Below, in pieces: positions 1 to 8,438 of a DNA stretch of 40,270 nucleotides (within the stretch, counting starts at the first letter, position 1; each line of letters starts with the position of its first letter). Position numbers and translations under genes: made by a program. This DNA is from Candidatus Peregrinibacteria bacterium (lineage in GTDB: Bacteria > Patescibacteriota > Gracilibacteria > UBA1369 > UBA12463): contig JAPLYO010000014.1 in the NCBI GenBank assembly GCA_026395555.1, positions 1-40,270 of the forward strand, in the 5' to 3' direction. The notes beneath the pieces are model-generated. The model was not told where the DNA came from. It was given only the letters and a program-made list of their open reading frames with translations, and ran no database searches.

Positions 1-17
1 TTTTTCTTATGCCAAAA

Positions 18-89
18 TGGTGGAACTTACGGGGATCGAACCCGTCTCAACAGTTCTCTAGGCTGTTGGCCTCACCTTGAGGAAGTCCC
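18..89 (-). tRNA. tRNA-like element with irregular D and anticodon arms
   Basis: Read on the minus strand, 83-89 (GGGACTT) pairs with 22-28 (AAGTTCC) as a 7-bp acceptor stem with one G-U pair. It is followed by discriminator A and an encoded CCA (20-18). A textbook T-arm is present: ACGGG, loop TTCGATC, CCCGT. The rest is abnormal. Only about 15 nt separate the acceptor from the next stem, so the D-arm is a short CCTC/GAGG hairpin. The anticodon-like hairpin has a 9-nt loop (CCTAGAGAA), and the variable region is only about 2-3 nt. If a C-A pair closes the loop the anticodon would be AGA, but a serine tRNA should have a long variable arm. Outside the tRNA-like part, 11-18 and 95-102 extend the helix by 8 bp (one G-U) past an internal loop. 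It may be a degenerate tRNA or a tRNA-mimic RNA. A tmRNA is unlikely because the TTCGAC 5' signature is absent and the flanking DNA is coding. Confidence 0.42.
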
Positions 90-197
90 ATTTCATCTTG
101 GCGCCCCTCACGCTACTCTCCCCTTCTAACAAATCCCTGACATTTCTTTGAATAATTCTTGCTATTTTCCCGACACAGTCATACTATCAACCGGCTC

Positions 198-941
198 ATG
201 TCAACAATTCCCTCAATTATTCTCAAGCCAGGTAAAGAAGCCCCCATTTTCGGAGGGCATCCTTGGGTTTTTTCGAATGCAATTGGAACGGAGGATAAGA
301 AGCTCGAGGCGGGCTCATTAGTAAGAGTCCTTTCTTTTGATAAAAAGGAGTTGGGAATTGGGACCTATAACCCTCATACGAACATTCGCGTACGCATGAT
401 GACGCGTGATGCTTGGGAGGAAATCAATGAGGAATTTTTTATAAAACAGTTCAGGAAACTGGATACATGGAAGCAGAAGCACCTTCCGGAAAATACAAAT
501 GGATATAGGCTCGTACATGCAGAAACTGACGGATTGCCGGGATTGATCGTCGATCGATATGACACAACCTTTGTTTTCCAGATTCATACCGCAGGAATGG
601 AGCTACTCCGCAAAGAAATTATTGCCGCACTCGTACAGGTTTTTTCTCCGAAGGTAATCGTCGAGAGATCAGATCTCGTCGTACGTAAGCGTGAGGGTCT
701 CAAAACAGCGCCAGTGACGGTACATTTGGGTTCTGCCACGGAGCCAGTTGCCTTCATGGAAAATGGAATAACATTTTTCTCTGATGTATTGAAGGGTCAA
801 AAAACAGGATTTTTCCTCGATCAACGTGATGCGCGATTCGAATTGGGAAAATTAGCAAAAGGAAAAAGAGTGTTAAATTTATTTTGCTACACGGGAGGTT
901 TTAGCCTCTATGCTGGAGTAAACGGAGCATCGTTTGTATGA
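198..941 (+). CDS. RlmI-like rRNA methyltransferase, 5' part (frameshifted)
   Basis: This is the N-terminal part of a class I SAM-dependent rRNA methyltransferase of the RlmI/YccW type, which methylates a cytosine C5 in 23S rRNA in known members. It starts with a PUA-like domain (motif GGHPWVFSNAI). A central region follows (LVHAETDGLPGLIVDRYD, KGQKTGFFLDQR), then the first SAM-binding motif NLFCYTGGFSLYA. The frame stops at TGA (939-941) right after this motif, while the rest of the enzyme continues in the next frame. I prefer the ATG at 198 because the protein then begins directly at the family's normal start; an upstream start at 159 is also open. No Shine-Dalgarno site is visible. A weak -10-like TATCAA lies 7 bases before the ATG. 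See the 3' part and the finding on the junction. Confidence 0.8.
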   Translation: MSTIPSIILKPGKEAPIFGGHPWVFSNAIGTEDKKLEAGSLVRVLSFDKKELGIGTYNPHTNIRVRMMTRDAWEEINEEFFIKQFRKLDTWKQKHLPENTNGYRLVHAETDGLPGLIVDRYDTTFVFQIHTAGMELLRKEIIAALVQVFSPKVIVERSDLVVRKREGLKTAPVTVHLGSATEPVAFMENGITFFSDVLKGQKTGFFLDQRDARFELGKLAKGKRVLNLFCYTGGFSLYAGVNGASFV

Positions 942-1392
942 CTCATCAGCAGACGCACTCGCAATGGCGAAGAAAAATTTCAGCGCAAATGATATTGATC
1001 CCGAAGATACAACTCATTTTGCTTTCGAGAGTATGGATATCTTCGAGATGATAAAAAGAAATACACTACCTCATACGCCCTACGATATTATTATTTGTGA
1101 TCCACCGGCATTGGCGAAAAAAGAAGATGATATTAAGAATGCTCAGCGGGCGTATGGAGAATTAAATCAGTTCTGTTTATCAAAACTTTCTTCCGGTGGA
1201 ATTCTCGTTACCAGCTCATGTTCCGGAAGAATTACACAGGAGGATTTCCGCGACACGTTGCGGATTGCAGCAGGTCGCGCACATAAAACAGTCAAGATTC
1301 TCAAATGGGTGACGCAACCTGCGGATCATGCAGAACTGCTCGGATTTGATGAAGGAAGATATTTAAAAACGGCGATCGTGGAGGTGGTATAA
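934..1392 (+). CDS. RlmI-like rRNA methyltransferase, 3' part (frameshifted)
   Basis: This is the continuation of the RlmI-like gene in the +1 frame. It holds the second half of the methyltransferase fold: the acidic SAM-ribose loop and following helix (DSSADALAMAKKNF), the catalytic motif IICDPPALAKK, an RAYGELN helix, and the catalytic cysteine strand TSSCSGRI. It ends with the family's C-terminal strand. The nominal start is a TTG at 934, which is only where the frame opens; no promoter or ribosome site supports independent translation. Neither half alone would be an active enzyme. Together they give a protein of about 395 residues, normal for the family, but roughly three residues appear to be missing where they join. 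Confidence 0.8.
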   Translation: MYDSSADALAMAKKNFSANDIDPEDTTHFAFESMDIFEMIKRNTLPHTPYDIIICDPPALAKKEDDIKNAQRAYGELNQFCLSKLSSGGILVTSSCSGRITQEDFRDTLRIAAGRAHKTVKILKWVTQPADHAELLGFDEGRYLKTAIVEVV

Positions 1393-1470
1393 ATTCGGTG
1401 GCATTTTTTTGAAAGAGGTATAAAATCCCCTTCGGCAAAAATCAACACATCGTATATAACCCACCACAAC

Positions 1471-3159
1471 ATGAATGCAAACTTCAATGCGAAGAATATT
1501 TTTTCAACGGTAAAGAAATATGCCGCGAAGGATTTTAAGCATGACCTGATCGCAGGAATCGTCGTTGGATTGATCGCATTACCACTCGCAATCGCATTTG
1601 CTGTGGCGAGCGGAGCACGTCCGGAACAGGGCATCTACACGTCAATTATTGCAGGTCTTGTGATTGGCACGCTTTCCGGTTCACGCTTCCAGATTGCCGG
1701 TCCGACAGGAGCATTTATCGTTATCTTGCTTGGTGTTGTAAACAAATTTGGAATGGACGGACTGATGGTCGCGGGATGCATGGCAGGAATTATATTGCTG
1801 CTTATGGGTTTATTCCGTCTTGGCTCAGTGATTAAATTCATCCCCTACCCGGTGACGATCGGATTCACATCAGGTATTGGTGTGATTATTTTTTCAGGTC
1901 AAATAAAAGATTTTCTCGGCTTGAAGTTCGATCATCGACCGAGCGATTTCATTGAGACGGTTGAATTGATTGTTCGAGAGGCATCGCATGGCGTGAATAT
2001 GAGCTCAGTCATTATTGGCCTCATCACATTGATTATTTTTCTCCTTTGGAAGAAGTATGGAACATCGTTCCCGCCAGCTCCGATTGCGCTTGCAGGAGGC
2101 ATCGTGACGAGCGTTGTGATTACCTATGTTTTCAAAAATACACTTCCGGCACCGATCCTCGTAGGAGAGATTCCATCCGGTTTGCCACAATTTCACATGC
2201 TGAGCGCCTCATTTGCAGACATAAAATTACTCATTCCATCAGCATTCACGATTGCTATGTTGGGTGCCATTGAGTCGCTTCTCTCGGCCGTAGTAGCCGA
2301 TGGTATGACGGGTACAAAGCATAACTCCAATAAGGAACTGGTGGCACAGGGCGTGGGAAATATTATTTTACCGTTCTTTGGTGGAATTCCAGCGACGGGG
2401 GCGATCGCCCGTACGGCCGCGAACATTAGAAACGGCGCACGAACCAGAATGTCCTCGATCATTCACGCCATCACACTCCTTCTCATATTGCTCGTCGCGG
2501 CCCCCTACGCCAAGTTTATCCCCGTCGCCGCACTCGCAACAATTCTCATCATGGTCGCCTATAACATGGCGGAAATCCCCCATTTTGTGCGCCTATTGAA
2601 GGCTCCGCGGCAGGATGCATTCGTGCTGGTCGCGACATTCCTCCTCACCGTATTTCTCGACCTTACCGTAGCGGTAGGAGGCGGAATCGTGTTGGCCGCT
2701 ATCCTGTTTATTCAGCGAGTGAGTAATCTGAACGTGACCAAAATTACAGAAGATCCGGATGGAGTAGGCAGTGAGGGCTCGGCACGCATGCACGCCTCCC
2801 TCGAAGATTATCCGCAGATTCATCTCTATGAGCTCGCAGGTCCCCTCTTCTTCGGAGTCGCAGCAGAGCTGGAAAATACGATTGAGCACCGAAGTGGTGA
2901 GCTTCTCATTCTCCGCATGAAACACGTGAATCATATCGATGCCAGCGCTATTAACACGCTCGAATTAATCATCGATAAGGTAAAGAAAGCAAAGGGCCAC
3001 GTCTTCATCTCGACACTCAGCGATACTATCCGTAAGAAGTTTGAAAAACTTGGACTCATCGATAAACTCGGAGGTGAATACTACACCCCCGAGAGTACGA
3101 CGGTTGCTATTGAACGAGCGAAAGAGATGATTGAGAAGAGAAAAACGGCGAAGAAGTAA
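1471..3159 (+). CDS. SulP family inorganic anion transporter
   Basis: This is a membrane carrier of the SulP/SLC26 family (sulfate, bicarbonate or related anions; the substrate cannot be told from sequence). The first ~410 residues are a series of hydrophobic helices. They include the family's first-helix region (HDLIAGIVVGLIALPLAIAF) and the glycine/proline-rich FQIAGPTGAFIV segment. Residues ~445-555 form a cytoplasmic STAS domain with the conserved HIDASAINTLE motif. The length of 562 residues is typical. A -10-like TATATA (1453-1458) lies 13 bases before the ATG, so the leader would be very short; no Shine-Dalgarno site is seen. It ends 18 bases from the stop of the convergent RND permease gene. 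The codons between about 2430 and 2690 are noticeably C-rich. Confidence 0.93.
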   Translation: MNANFNAKNIFSTVKKYAAKDFKHDLIAGIVVGLIALPLAIAFAVASGARPEQGIYTSIIAGLVIGTLSGSRFQIAGPTGAFIVILLGVVNKFGMDGLMVAGCMAGIILLLMGLFRLGSVIKFIPYPVTIGFTSGIGVIIFSGQIKDFLGLKFDHRPSDFIETVELIVREASHGVNMSSVIIGLITLIIFLLWKKYGTSFPPAPIALAGGIVTSVVITYVFKNTLPAPILVGEIPSGLPQFHMLSASFADIKLLIPSAFTIAMLGAIESLLSAVVADGMTGTKHNSNKELVAQGVGNIILPFFGGIPATGAIARTAANIRNGARTRMSSIIHAITLLLILLVAAPYAKFIPVAALATILIMVAYNMAEIPHFVRLLKAPRQDAFVLVATFLLTVFLDLTVAVGGGIVLAAILFIQRVSNLNVTKITEDPDGVGSEGSARMHASLEDYPQIHLYELAGPLFFGVAAELENTIEHRSGELLILRMKHVNHIDASAINTLELIIDKVKKAKGHVFISTLSDTIRKKFEKLGLIDKLGGEYYTPESTTVAIERAKEMIEKRKTAKK

Positions 3160-3177
3160 CGTCTTCACTTAATTCGC

Positions 3178-6100
3178 TTACTCGGTTTTTCGTACCGCAA
3201 GAACGAGAATATAGAGTGGGAATAGTGGGAAAAATAAAATCTTATTCCACCAACGCATTCCCCGGAATGCTTTCGAAAGCCATCGGAAGAAGATGAACAA
3301 AATCGGTGTCGTAAAAAGTGATGTAATACCCGAGGTCAAAAGTCCGAAGATAATAACAATCGCCATTGATCGGTATTGCTGGCTCAAGAAAGCCAAAGGT
3401 GCAAGTGATGCGATGGCTGTTAACTTCGTGAGAATGACGGCCCTGAATCGAATACCGGAGGCAAAACTGATCGATTTTTTCTCATCCCAGTCGTAGATGG
3501 TGATGTATTGACGTGCTGCATCGATCAAAAAGATCGCGACATTTTCAATAATACCGACGAGAATAATCATGCCGATGATTTCCAAGAATCCAAACTCACC
3601 TGTAGAGAATGCGGCAAGCGCCGGGAATATTCCAATGAACGAAAGTGGAATACTGAACAAAATCACGAGTGGCTGCGTCATAGAATCAAAGAAGATCGCC
3701 AGCACGACATAGGTCAAAACGATCGCGAGCAAGAGAGCTACGAGTAACTCGGTAAATGATTTCGTAAAGCTCGCCGTGCCACCCTCGCTATAGGACTCAA
3801 TAGTTACGCCCTTGAGTGAGCTATCGGAGGAGGTGTTATTTTTATAATAATCCACGATGGCACTTGTCACCTGTGCAGCCGTTCTCTGATCGGTATGACC
3901 ATCGCTCAATCGAGCCTTCACGACCACAACCGTCTCGCCACGTACATGCTGGATATCTGACTTTGGACGCTCTTCGACGATGGTGGCAACATCTTTCGTC
4001 TTAATTTTTATTGGGCCAAATGAAGCGATGACGGCATTTTCTAGTTGATCACGCGTGACCGGATCGGCCGCAACTTTATCCAAAATAATATCGGTCTGCT
4101 CACCACCAATACCAATCGTTCCAACTTTTTTAGAATCAAGTACGCTGAAGAGATCTTTCAAACCCTTATTTACCAGAAGGGTAAGTGGTGCCCCGGGTAC
4201 GGTAAGGTGTTTGGCTGCGAGCTTTTCGCGGTCAACTACGACCTTATAAACGGCATTTTCTCGGTTTGTGAAACCATCATCAACCTTCACGACAAGTGTA
4301 TTTTCAGAAGAACATTTTGTATCAACGACGATAGTTTTATCATCATGGAGACAGATATGAGAGAGGGTTTTTCCTACATTTTTTGCGCTAGATTCGAGCT
4401 GGTCGAGGTCATTGGTTTTTACGGCAATGGAGATTTGATAGTCTCCGCTTGGTGGGCCATTGCTGATAGCGCCAGCCTTGATATCATAAAAGCCATCTCC
4501 TACTTCTTTGGCAAAACGTTTATTCATATCATCAACCGCCATCTCGGAAGTGTAGGTCTGTCGATCTTTTATATCCTTAAACTCAATAAAGTAGGTAAAT
4601 CCGGCCGTCTGAGGAAATACGATTTTTACCGCAGGATTCTCGGAAACAATTTGCAGAACTTTTAAGGTAAGGATATCTCGCTGCTCTTTTGTGACCTGGG
4701 GAAGGAAGGTGGCAGACACCGATCCATACTCACTATTTTTTGCCGTAGCAAACTGTGCAGGCTTAATTTTCCCGGACATAAACATCGCACCCGTAACGCC
4801 AATTGGGACGACAAGTGCGAGAATGATAATCAAGATTCGAACGGTCTTTGAGCCCGTAAGAATGCGGTAATTGACTCGTGATATCCAGCGAGCTGAACTC
4901 CATAAATTTTCCCACTCATCGCCGGTCTTGTGTTTTTCAGGACGCAAAAACAATCCACCAATCCACGCAAGAAAAATAAGTGGTACGATATATGATCCAA
5001 TCGTAGCGGGAATAATCGTAAGAGGAATATAGGCAAAAATCTGACCCATGATGCCGGAAACCACAGCGAAAGGAATAAAAACAATCGCGCTCGTAAGCGT
5101 GGCGAGAAATAATCCCGTACCGGTGTCTCGGATAGCTGCGAGAGCTGCCTGATAGCCTTTTAAGCCAATATCGACCTTTCGCTGAATACTCTCCAGGATA
5201 ACCAATGCCGGATCGACAACGAGGCCAATAACGAGCACCAAAGAGAAGAGGACCAGGGTATTCAAGCTCTCGCCGATAATCATCAGATAGATAGTGGAGA
5301 AAACCAGACTCAACGGAATCGCAAGTGCTGCCACTACAGCGGCGCGCCACGATACAAAAGCCAACATTACCAAGAAAACAAGCTGTATGCCCCCCAGGAG
5401 CCATCCCACGTTGCCCCATGACCCATCTACATCGAGCTTGGAGCCAACAAGTCCGCTTACGACCTCTTTTACCTGAACCTGATTGCGATCATTCGCAGCA
5501 AAATCTTTAATAATCCAAGCTTTATCTTTTTTCTCAGGAAGGACGTAGGTATTGATATAGGTAGCATCATCATATGAGCTGAGTATTTTTTCGAGGTCAG
5601 TCGTATACTTCACCAAATCACTTCCCTCTACGGTGTGGACCTGAAGTGAAATAGCACCAATGACTTTGGATTTTCCTTCGTTAGAGAGAGCAATTTTCGG
5701 CTTCTCATTATTTTCAAATGCGTAATCAAGATGGATATTGGCAATATCTCCCAAGGCGATTTTTCTAGTACCTATTTTTAATTCACGAATAGTATCCAGT
5801 GTTGATTCCGTGATGGCCGTAACGATAGTGCGACTCTTATTATCAATACTAACATCAGAAATAACTGGCATCTGTTCGCCAATACTGGCAAGTTGGGATT
5901 GAACATCGCTCACGCTCACGCCCTTCTTTTTCATAAGCTCAAGATCGAGAGAGACAACGACCTGCTGTTTGAGATCGATGAGAGGCTTAACATTAGCCGT
6001 TTGTGGTAACTGGCTGAGGTCATTGATGACGCGCTGTTTCAATGTATAAGTCTCAGCAAGCGTTTTTCCGGAAATAGAAAAGAGAAAATCAAAACCACCA

Positions 6101-6528
6101 ATAGTCGGAGTAACAAATTTTGGCTTCTCGGCGCCTGTTGGTAGAGAAACGCCATCCACGGCCGATTCTAATTCGCTTTTTACCTTTTCGACACTCACAT
6201 TATCTTTCAGGGAAACCGAAATCATCGAGATATTATTGCTACTTGTGGACGAGTAGGTATCAATACCGTCAACATTTTTGATAGCACCCTCAAGCGGCGT
6301 AGTAATATCTCGTGCCACCGTCTCTGACGAAGCTCCGATATACATTGTCCGTACCATAATAAAATCCAAACTAGGGCTTGGAAATCCTGTTGTTTTGAGA
6401 GTAAAAACAGAAAGCGTTCCAAAAACGAGCAACAAAATAAGACCCATGATCGTAAGTCTCGTATGTGACAGAAAAAATTCCGTAATACGGTAATTAAAGC
6501 TCTTTCGTTCTGGTTGGTTTGGGTTCAT
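3178..6528 (-). CDS. RND-superfamily efflux permease (AcrB-like)
   Basis: At 1116 residues this is a full-length resistance-nodulation-division permease. It has one N-terminal membrane helix (~25-47), a large extracytoplasmic loop, helices ~375-560, a second large loop and helices ~890-1110. Family landmarks include the ARDITTPLEGAI and DGIDTYSSTS porter-domain strands. Relative to AcrB, the helix-4 proton-relay pair (Asp-Asp) reads VVDPALVILE at ~437, keeping the first Asp and replacing the second by Pro. The helix-10 Lys position reads VGIIENVAIFLID (~990), so the Lys appears to be Asn. No membrane-fusion protein or outer-membrane channel gene lies nearby, so it probably acts alone in a single-membrane cell. 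Export of lipids or hydrophobic compounds is possible, and coupling to protons is uncertain. The promoter at 6569-6596 fits the ATG at 6528. Confidence 0.93.
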   Translation of the reverse strand: MNPNQPERKSFNYRITEFFLSHTRLTIMGLILLLVFGTLSVFTLKTTGFPSPSLDFIMVRTMYIGASSETVARDITTPLEGAIKNVDGIDTYSSTSSNNISMISVSLKDNVSVEKVKSELESAVDGVSLPTGAEKPKFVTPTIGGFDFLFSISGKTLAETYTLKQRVINDLSQLPQTANVKPLIDLKQQVVVSLDLELMKKKGVSVSDVQSQLASIGEQMPVISDVSIDNKSRTIVTAITESTLDTIRELKIGTRKIALGDIANIHLDYAFENNEKPKIALSNEGKSKVIGAISLQVHTVEGSDLVKYTTDLEKILSSYDDATYINTYVLPEKKDKAWIIKDFAANDRNQVQVKEVVSGLVGSKLDVDGSWGNVGWLLGGIQLVFLVMLAFVSWRAAVVAALAIPLSLVFSTIYLMIIGESLNTLVLFSLVLVIGLVVDPALVILESIQRKVDIGLKGYQAALAAIRDTGTGLFLATLTSAIVFIPFAVVSGIMGQIFAYIPLTIIPATIGSYIVPLIFLAWIGGLFLRPEKHKTGDEWENLWSSARWISRVNYRILTGSKTVRILIIILALVVPIGVTGAMFMSGKIKPAQFATAKNSEYGSVSATFLPQVTKEQRDILTLKVLQIVSENPAVKIVFPQTAGFTYFIEFKDIKDRQTYTSEMAVDDMNKRFAKEVGDGFYDIKAGAISNGPPSGDYQISIAVKTNDLDQLESSAKNVGKTLSHICLHDDKTIVVDTKCSSENTLVVKVDDGFTNRENAVYKVVVDREKLAAKHLTVPGAPLTLLVNKGLKDLFSVLDSKKVGTIGIGGEQTDIILDKVAADPVTRDQLENAVIASFGPIKIKTKDVATIVEERPKSDIQHVRGETVVVVKARLSDGHTDQRTAAQVTSAIVDYYKNNTSSDSSLKGVTIESYSEGGTASFTKSFTELLVALLLAIVLTYVVLAIFFDSMTQPLVILFSIPLSFIGIFPALAAFSTGEFGFLEIIGMIILVGIIENVAIFLIDAARQYITIYDWDEKKSISFASGIRFRAVILTKLTAIASLAPLAFLSQQYRSMAIVIIFGLLTSGITSLFTTPILFIFFRWLSKAFRGMRWWNKILFFPLFPLYILVLAVRKTE

Positions 6529-6568
6529 AGGAAGAGGTAAAAGAGAGAATAAAGCTGAAATGGTACAC

Positions 6569-6596
6569 TATTATACATAATAACTGGAAGCTGTCA
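6569..6596 (-). promoter_or_regulatory. sigma70-like promoter for the RND permease gene
   Basis: On the minus strand there is a perfect -35 TTGACA (6596-6591), a 16-base spacer and a perfect -10 TATAAT (6574-6569). Transcription would start near 6562, giving a leader of about 34 bases that is pyrimidine-rich just before the ATG and has no Shine-Dalgarno site. Confidence 0.75.
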
Positions 6597-6606
6597 ATAA
6601 GCTAGA

Positions 6607-6635
6607 TTGCTAAAAACAATAAAATGTGTTAATAT
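6607..6635 (+). promoter_or_regulatory. sigma70-like promoter for the 6664 gene
   Basis: TTGCTA (6607-6612), a 17-base spacer and TAATAT (6630-6635). It lies back-to-back with the RND promoter. Because it overlaps the upstream TTG start that is open in this frame, it supports the ATG at 6664 as the true start, with a leader of about 22 bases. Confidence 0.65.
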
Positions 6636-6663
6636 AGCAAAGCAAAACATAAACACAACACAT

Positions 6664-7194
6664 ATGGCTCCTCTCGATCAAGTTCGTGACGACGATGAAA
6701 ATGAAGAGTTGCAGGTACAAGACTTAGCGGAAAATGTACTACGAGCCAAAAGGATGCCCGGCATGCAGAAAATGCAGAAGTGGTTTAATGGTCTCGATAT
6801 AAGCACAAAGGAGAAGCTCCTCCGCGCAGATGATATTTCAGCAATCGGCCGGTTTATGGAGTCACTGGGTAATCCCGGGAATATGACGAAAGTTCCGGAA
6901 AATATGTTGAAGAATGTCGTAGTGGTAGCCGCAAGCGTCGGCCTACTCAACGTAGACGACGCACTAATGGAGCAATCAAGAGGCATAGCCGGAGCGGCAC
7001 TGTATAACAATATTCCACCAATGGTGGCGAGAGAGGTATTCAGCCTGCTTGGAGTTCCGGAGGTATATCCTATTTGGAATTTTGTGAGGAGCATTATCGC
7101 CGCACACGAAGATTTATCTCCGAAAGTTCGTGAGATAGTAATGTCGACAGGAGGAGCAAGGCTCAATCAGGGGCAAGAGCAAGCTGCAGCCTAA
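6664..7194 (+). CDS. hypothetical helical protein
   Basis: I do not recognise this 176-residue protein. It has an acidic N-terminus (VRDDDENEELQ), then mainly amphipathic helices, no signal peptide and no clear membrane segment; a hydrophobic stretch (NVVVVAASVGLL) is too short to be a sure helix in the membrane. It ends with a Gln/Ala tail. A frame is open from a TTG at 6607, but that codon lies in the -35 element, so I choose the ATG at 6664. The leader is A-rich with no Shine-Dalgarno site. The stop codon shares four bases with the stop of the convergent acyltransferase gene. It is probably cytoplasmic; the function is unknown. Confidence 0.75.
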   Translation: MAPLDQVRDDDENEELQVQDLAENVLRAKRMPGMQKMQKWFNGLDISTKEKLLRADDISAIGRFMESLGNPGNMTKVPENMLKNVVVVAASVGLLNVDDALMEQSRGIAGAALYNNIPPMVAREVFSLLGVPEVYPIWNFVRSIIAAHEDLSPKVREIVMSTGGARLNQGQEQAAA

Positions 7195-8438
7195 CGAGGA
7201 ATATTTTTTGAAGTAGTATTCGTCAAAGAATAAAACAGTGTACTCAGGCGCTGTCCTCCCATTCCGACGAGGGTGGAGATGATGAAAAACACAGGAACTC
7301 CTAGCCAGAATCCAAGTTCGTTTTTGATGCCAAGGACGATGAGAAGAGGCATCAATAAATAGTTAAGGAGGTAGTGATGGAGTAAGTATATTTCATACGA
7401 GCTCTCGCTTAATTTCAACATGAGCGTTTTGAGAAGAGATATTCGAGCAAAAAAAGCTCCAATATTAAGCAATGTGGCAAATAAGCCAATCGAAATTATC
7501 GCATCAGAAAGCGGCCATCCGCCCCTATACATATTCAAAGAAAACCCAACGAGCATAATAGCAACAGCCGTGAGAAACTGCCATCCACCACGTAGCGTTT
7601 CGAGTGTTTTTGAGTCCTTGAATTGCCAATATCCGAGCGACATTCCGAGTCCAAACTCAAATAATCGAGGAAGGAAAAAGCTAAATAGTCGATAGCTGTT
7701 GGTGGCAGGGAAAATAACGCCCATCGGAGCGGTATCGAGATAATATGTTGCGACATATCGGTACGCTACCGTTAACATAAAACATGCAGCAATAAATCTC
7801 CACACACCATATTTTTTTAACGCGTAATACAATACCGGGAAGATAATATAGAGCTGTAATATTAAGGTGATAAACCACAGATCTCCATTAAATTTCTGCA
7901 AAAAAGTAAGATCATACACGAGGAATGGAACAAAGAGAGTTTTGAGCACATCCCATGCGGAATAAATGGGCATGGCGGAAAACGATGGATACAAGAGGTT
8001 TCTGAGGAAGAGGATTGCAATACCCAGGAGAAGTGTAATATAAAAAGGAACGAGGAGACGTTTTAATTTTTTCACGTAAAATGAAAGTAACTCGCCGCCC
8101 GTCCGTATTTCACTTTTTGATTTTAGGGCGCTATAAGTCAGTACAAAACCGCTAAGGAGCAAGAAGAGATTCACAGAGGTAAAACCATAAACCCACAAAA
8201 AACTAAAAAGATTTTTTAAAATATCGAGCAATCCTCCATCATGAAAAATTTGTAATCGAGGAATATTCGCCGCAACGCCATCGGGTATAATAAGGAAACT
8301 TCCCTGAAACCATTCGATATAATAGTGATAGAGAAAGATGTGAATAATGGCTAGTCCACGGACATAGTCGAGTACCTCCAGGCGGCCGTTTGATGGAGAT
8401 GGTTGCGATGATGAGGCGGTTGGTGGTGTTTTAGACAT
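7191..8438 (-). CDS. acyltransferase family 3 (OafA/YrhL-like) membrane protein
   Basis: This is a polytopic membrane O-acyltransferase. The diagnostic first helix is present (RLEVLDYVRGLAIIHIFLYHY, here with Asp-Tyr-Val-Arg-Gly). The second landmark, SVNLFLLLSGFVLTY, and about ten further hydrophobic helices follow. Family members transfer acetyl or other acyl groups to cell-surface sugars or peptidoglycan; there is no extra C-terminal SGNH domain here. I chose the ATG at 8438 (415 residues), which overlaps the stop of the upstream YibE/F gene by 8 bases and is preceded by an A-rich stretch. The frame is open to 8498. It is likely co-transcribed with the upstream membrane gene. Several long-chain surface proteins nearby make envelope modification a sensible role. 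Confidence 0.9.
   Translation of the reverse strand: MSKTPPTASSSQPSPSNGRLEVLDYVRGLAIIHIFLYHYYIEWFQGSFLIIPDGVAANIPRLQIFHDGGLLDILKNLFSFLWVYGFTSVNLFLLLSGFVLTYSALKSKSEIRTGGELLSFYVKKLKRLLVPFYITLLLGIAILFLRNLLYPSFSAMPIYSAWDVLKTLFVPFLVYDLTFLQKFNGDLWFITLILQLYIIFPVLYYALKKYGVWRFIAACFMLTVAYRYVATYYLDTAPMGVIFPATNSYRLFSFFLPRLFEFGLGMSLGYWQFKDSKTLETLRGGWQFLTAVAIMLVGFSLNMYRGGWPLSDAIISIGLFATLLNIGAFFARISLLKTLMLKLSESSYEIYLLHHYLLNYLLMPLLIVLGIKNELGFWLGVPVFFIISTLVGMGGQRLSTLFYSLTNTTSKNIPR

Noticed and set aside
18..370. tmRNA on the minus strand ending at the CCA
   Set aside because: The acceptor 5' strand lies only 72 bases away, there is no TTCGAC signature or tag frame, and the region beyond 198 is protein-coding on the other strand.
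159..941. UGA recoded as glycine, as in Gracilibacteria/Absconditabacteria
   Set aside because: Long frames, including one of 1392 codons, contain no in-frame TGA, and two genes (ends 18017 and 33556) stop at TGA. Reading through the TGA at 939 does not restore the methyltransferase frame.
1409..1426. TTGAAA and TATAAA before the SulP gene as a promoter
   Set aside because: They are only about four bases apart, far from the 16-18 needed for one promoter.
4045..4665. 206-residue plus-strand frame
   Set aside because: It is antisense to the well-supported RND permease gene, has no promoter or recognisable motif, and is a reading-frame shadow.
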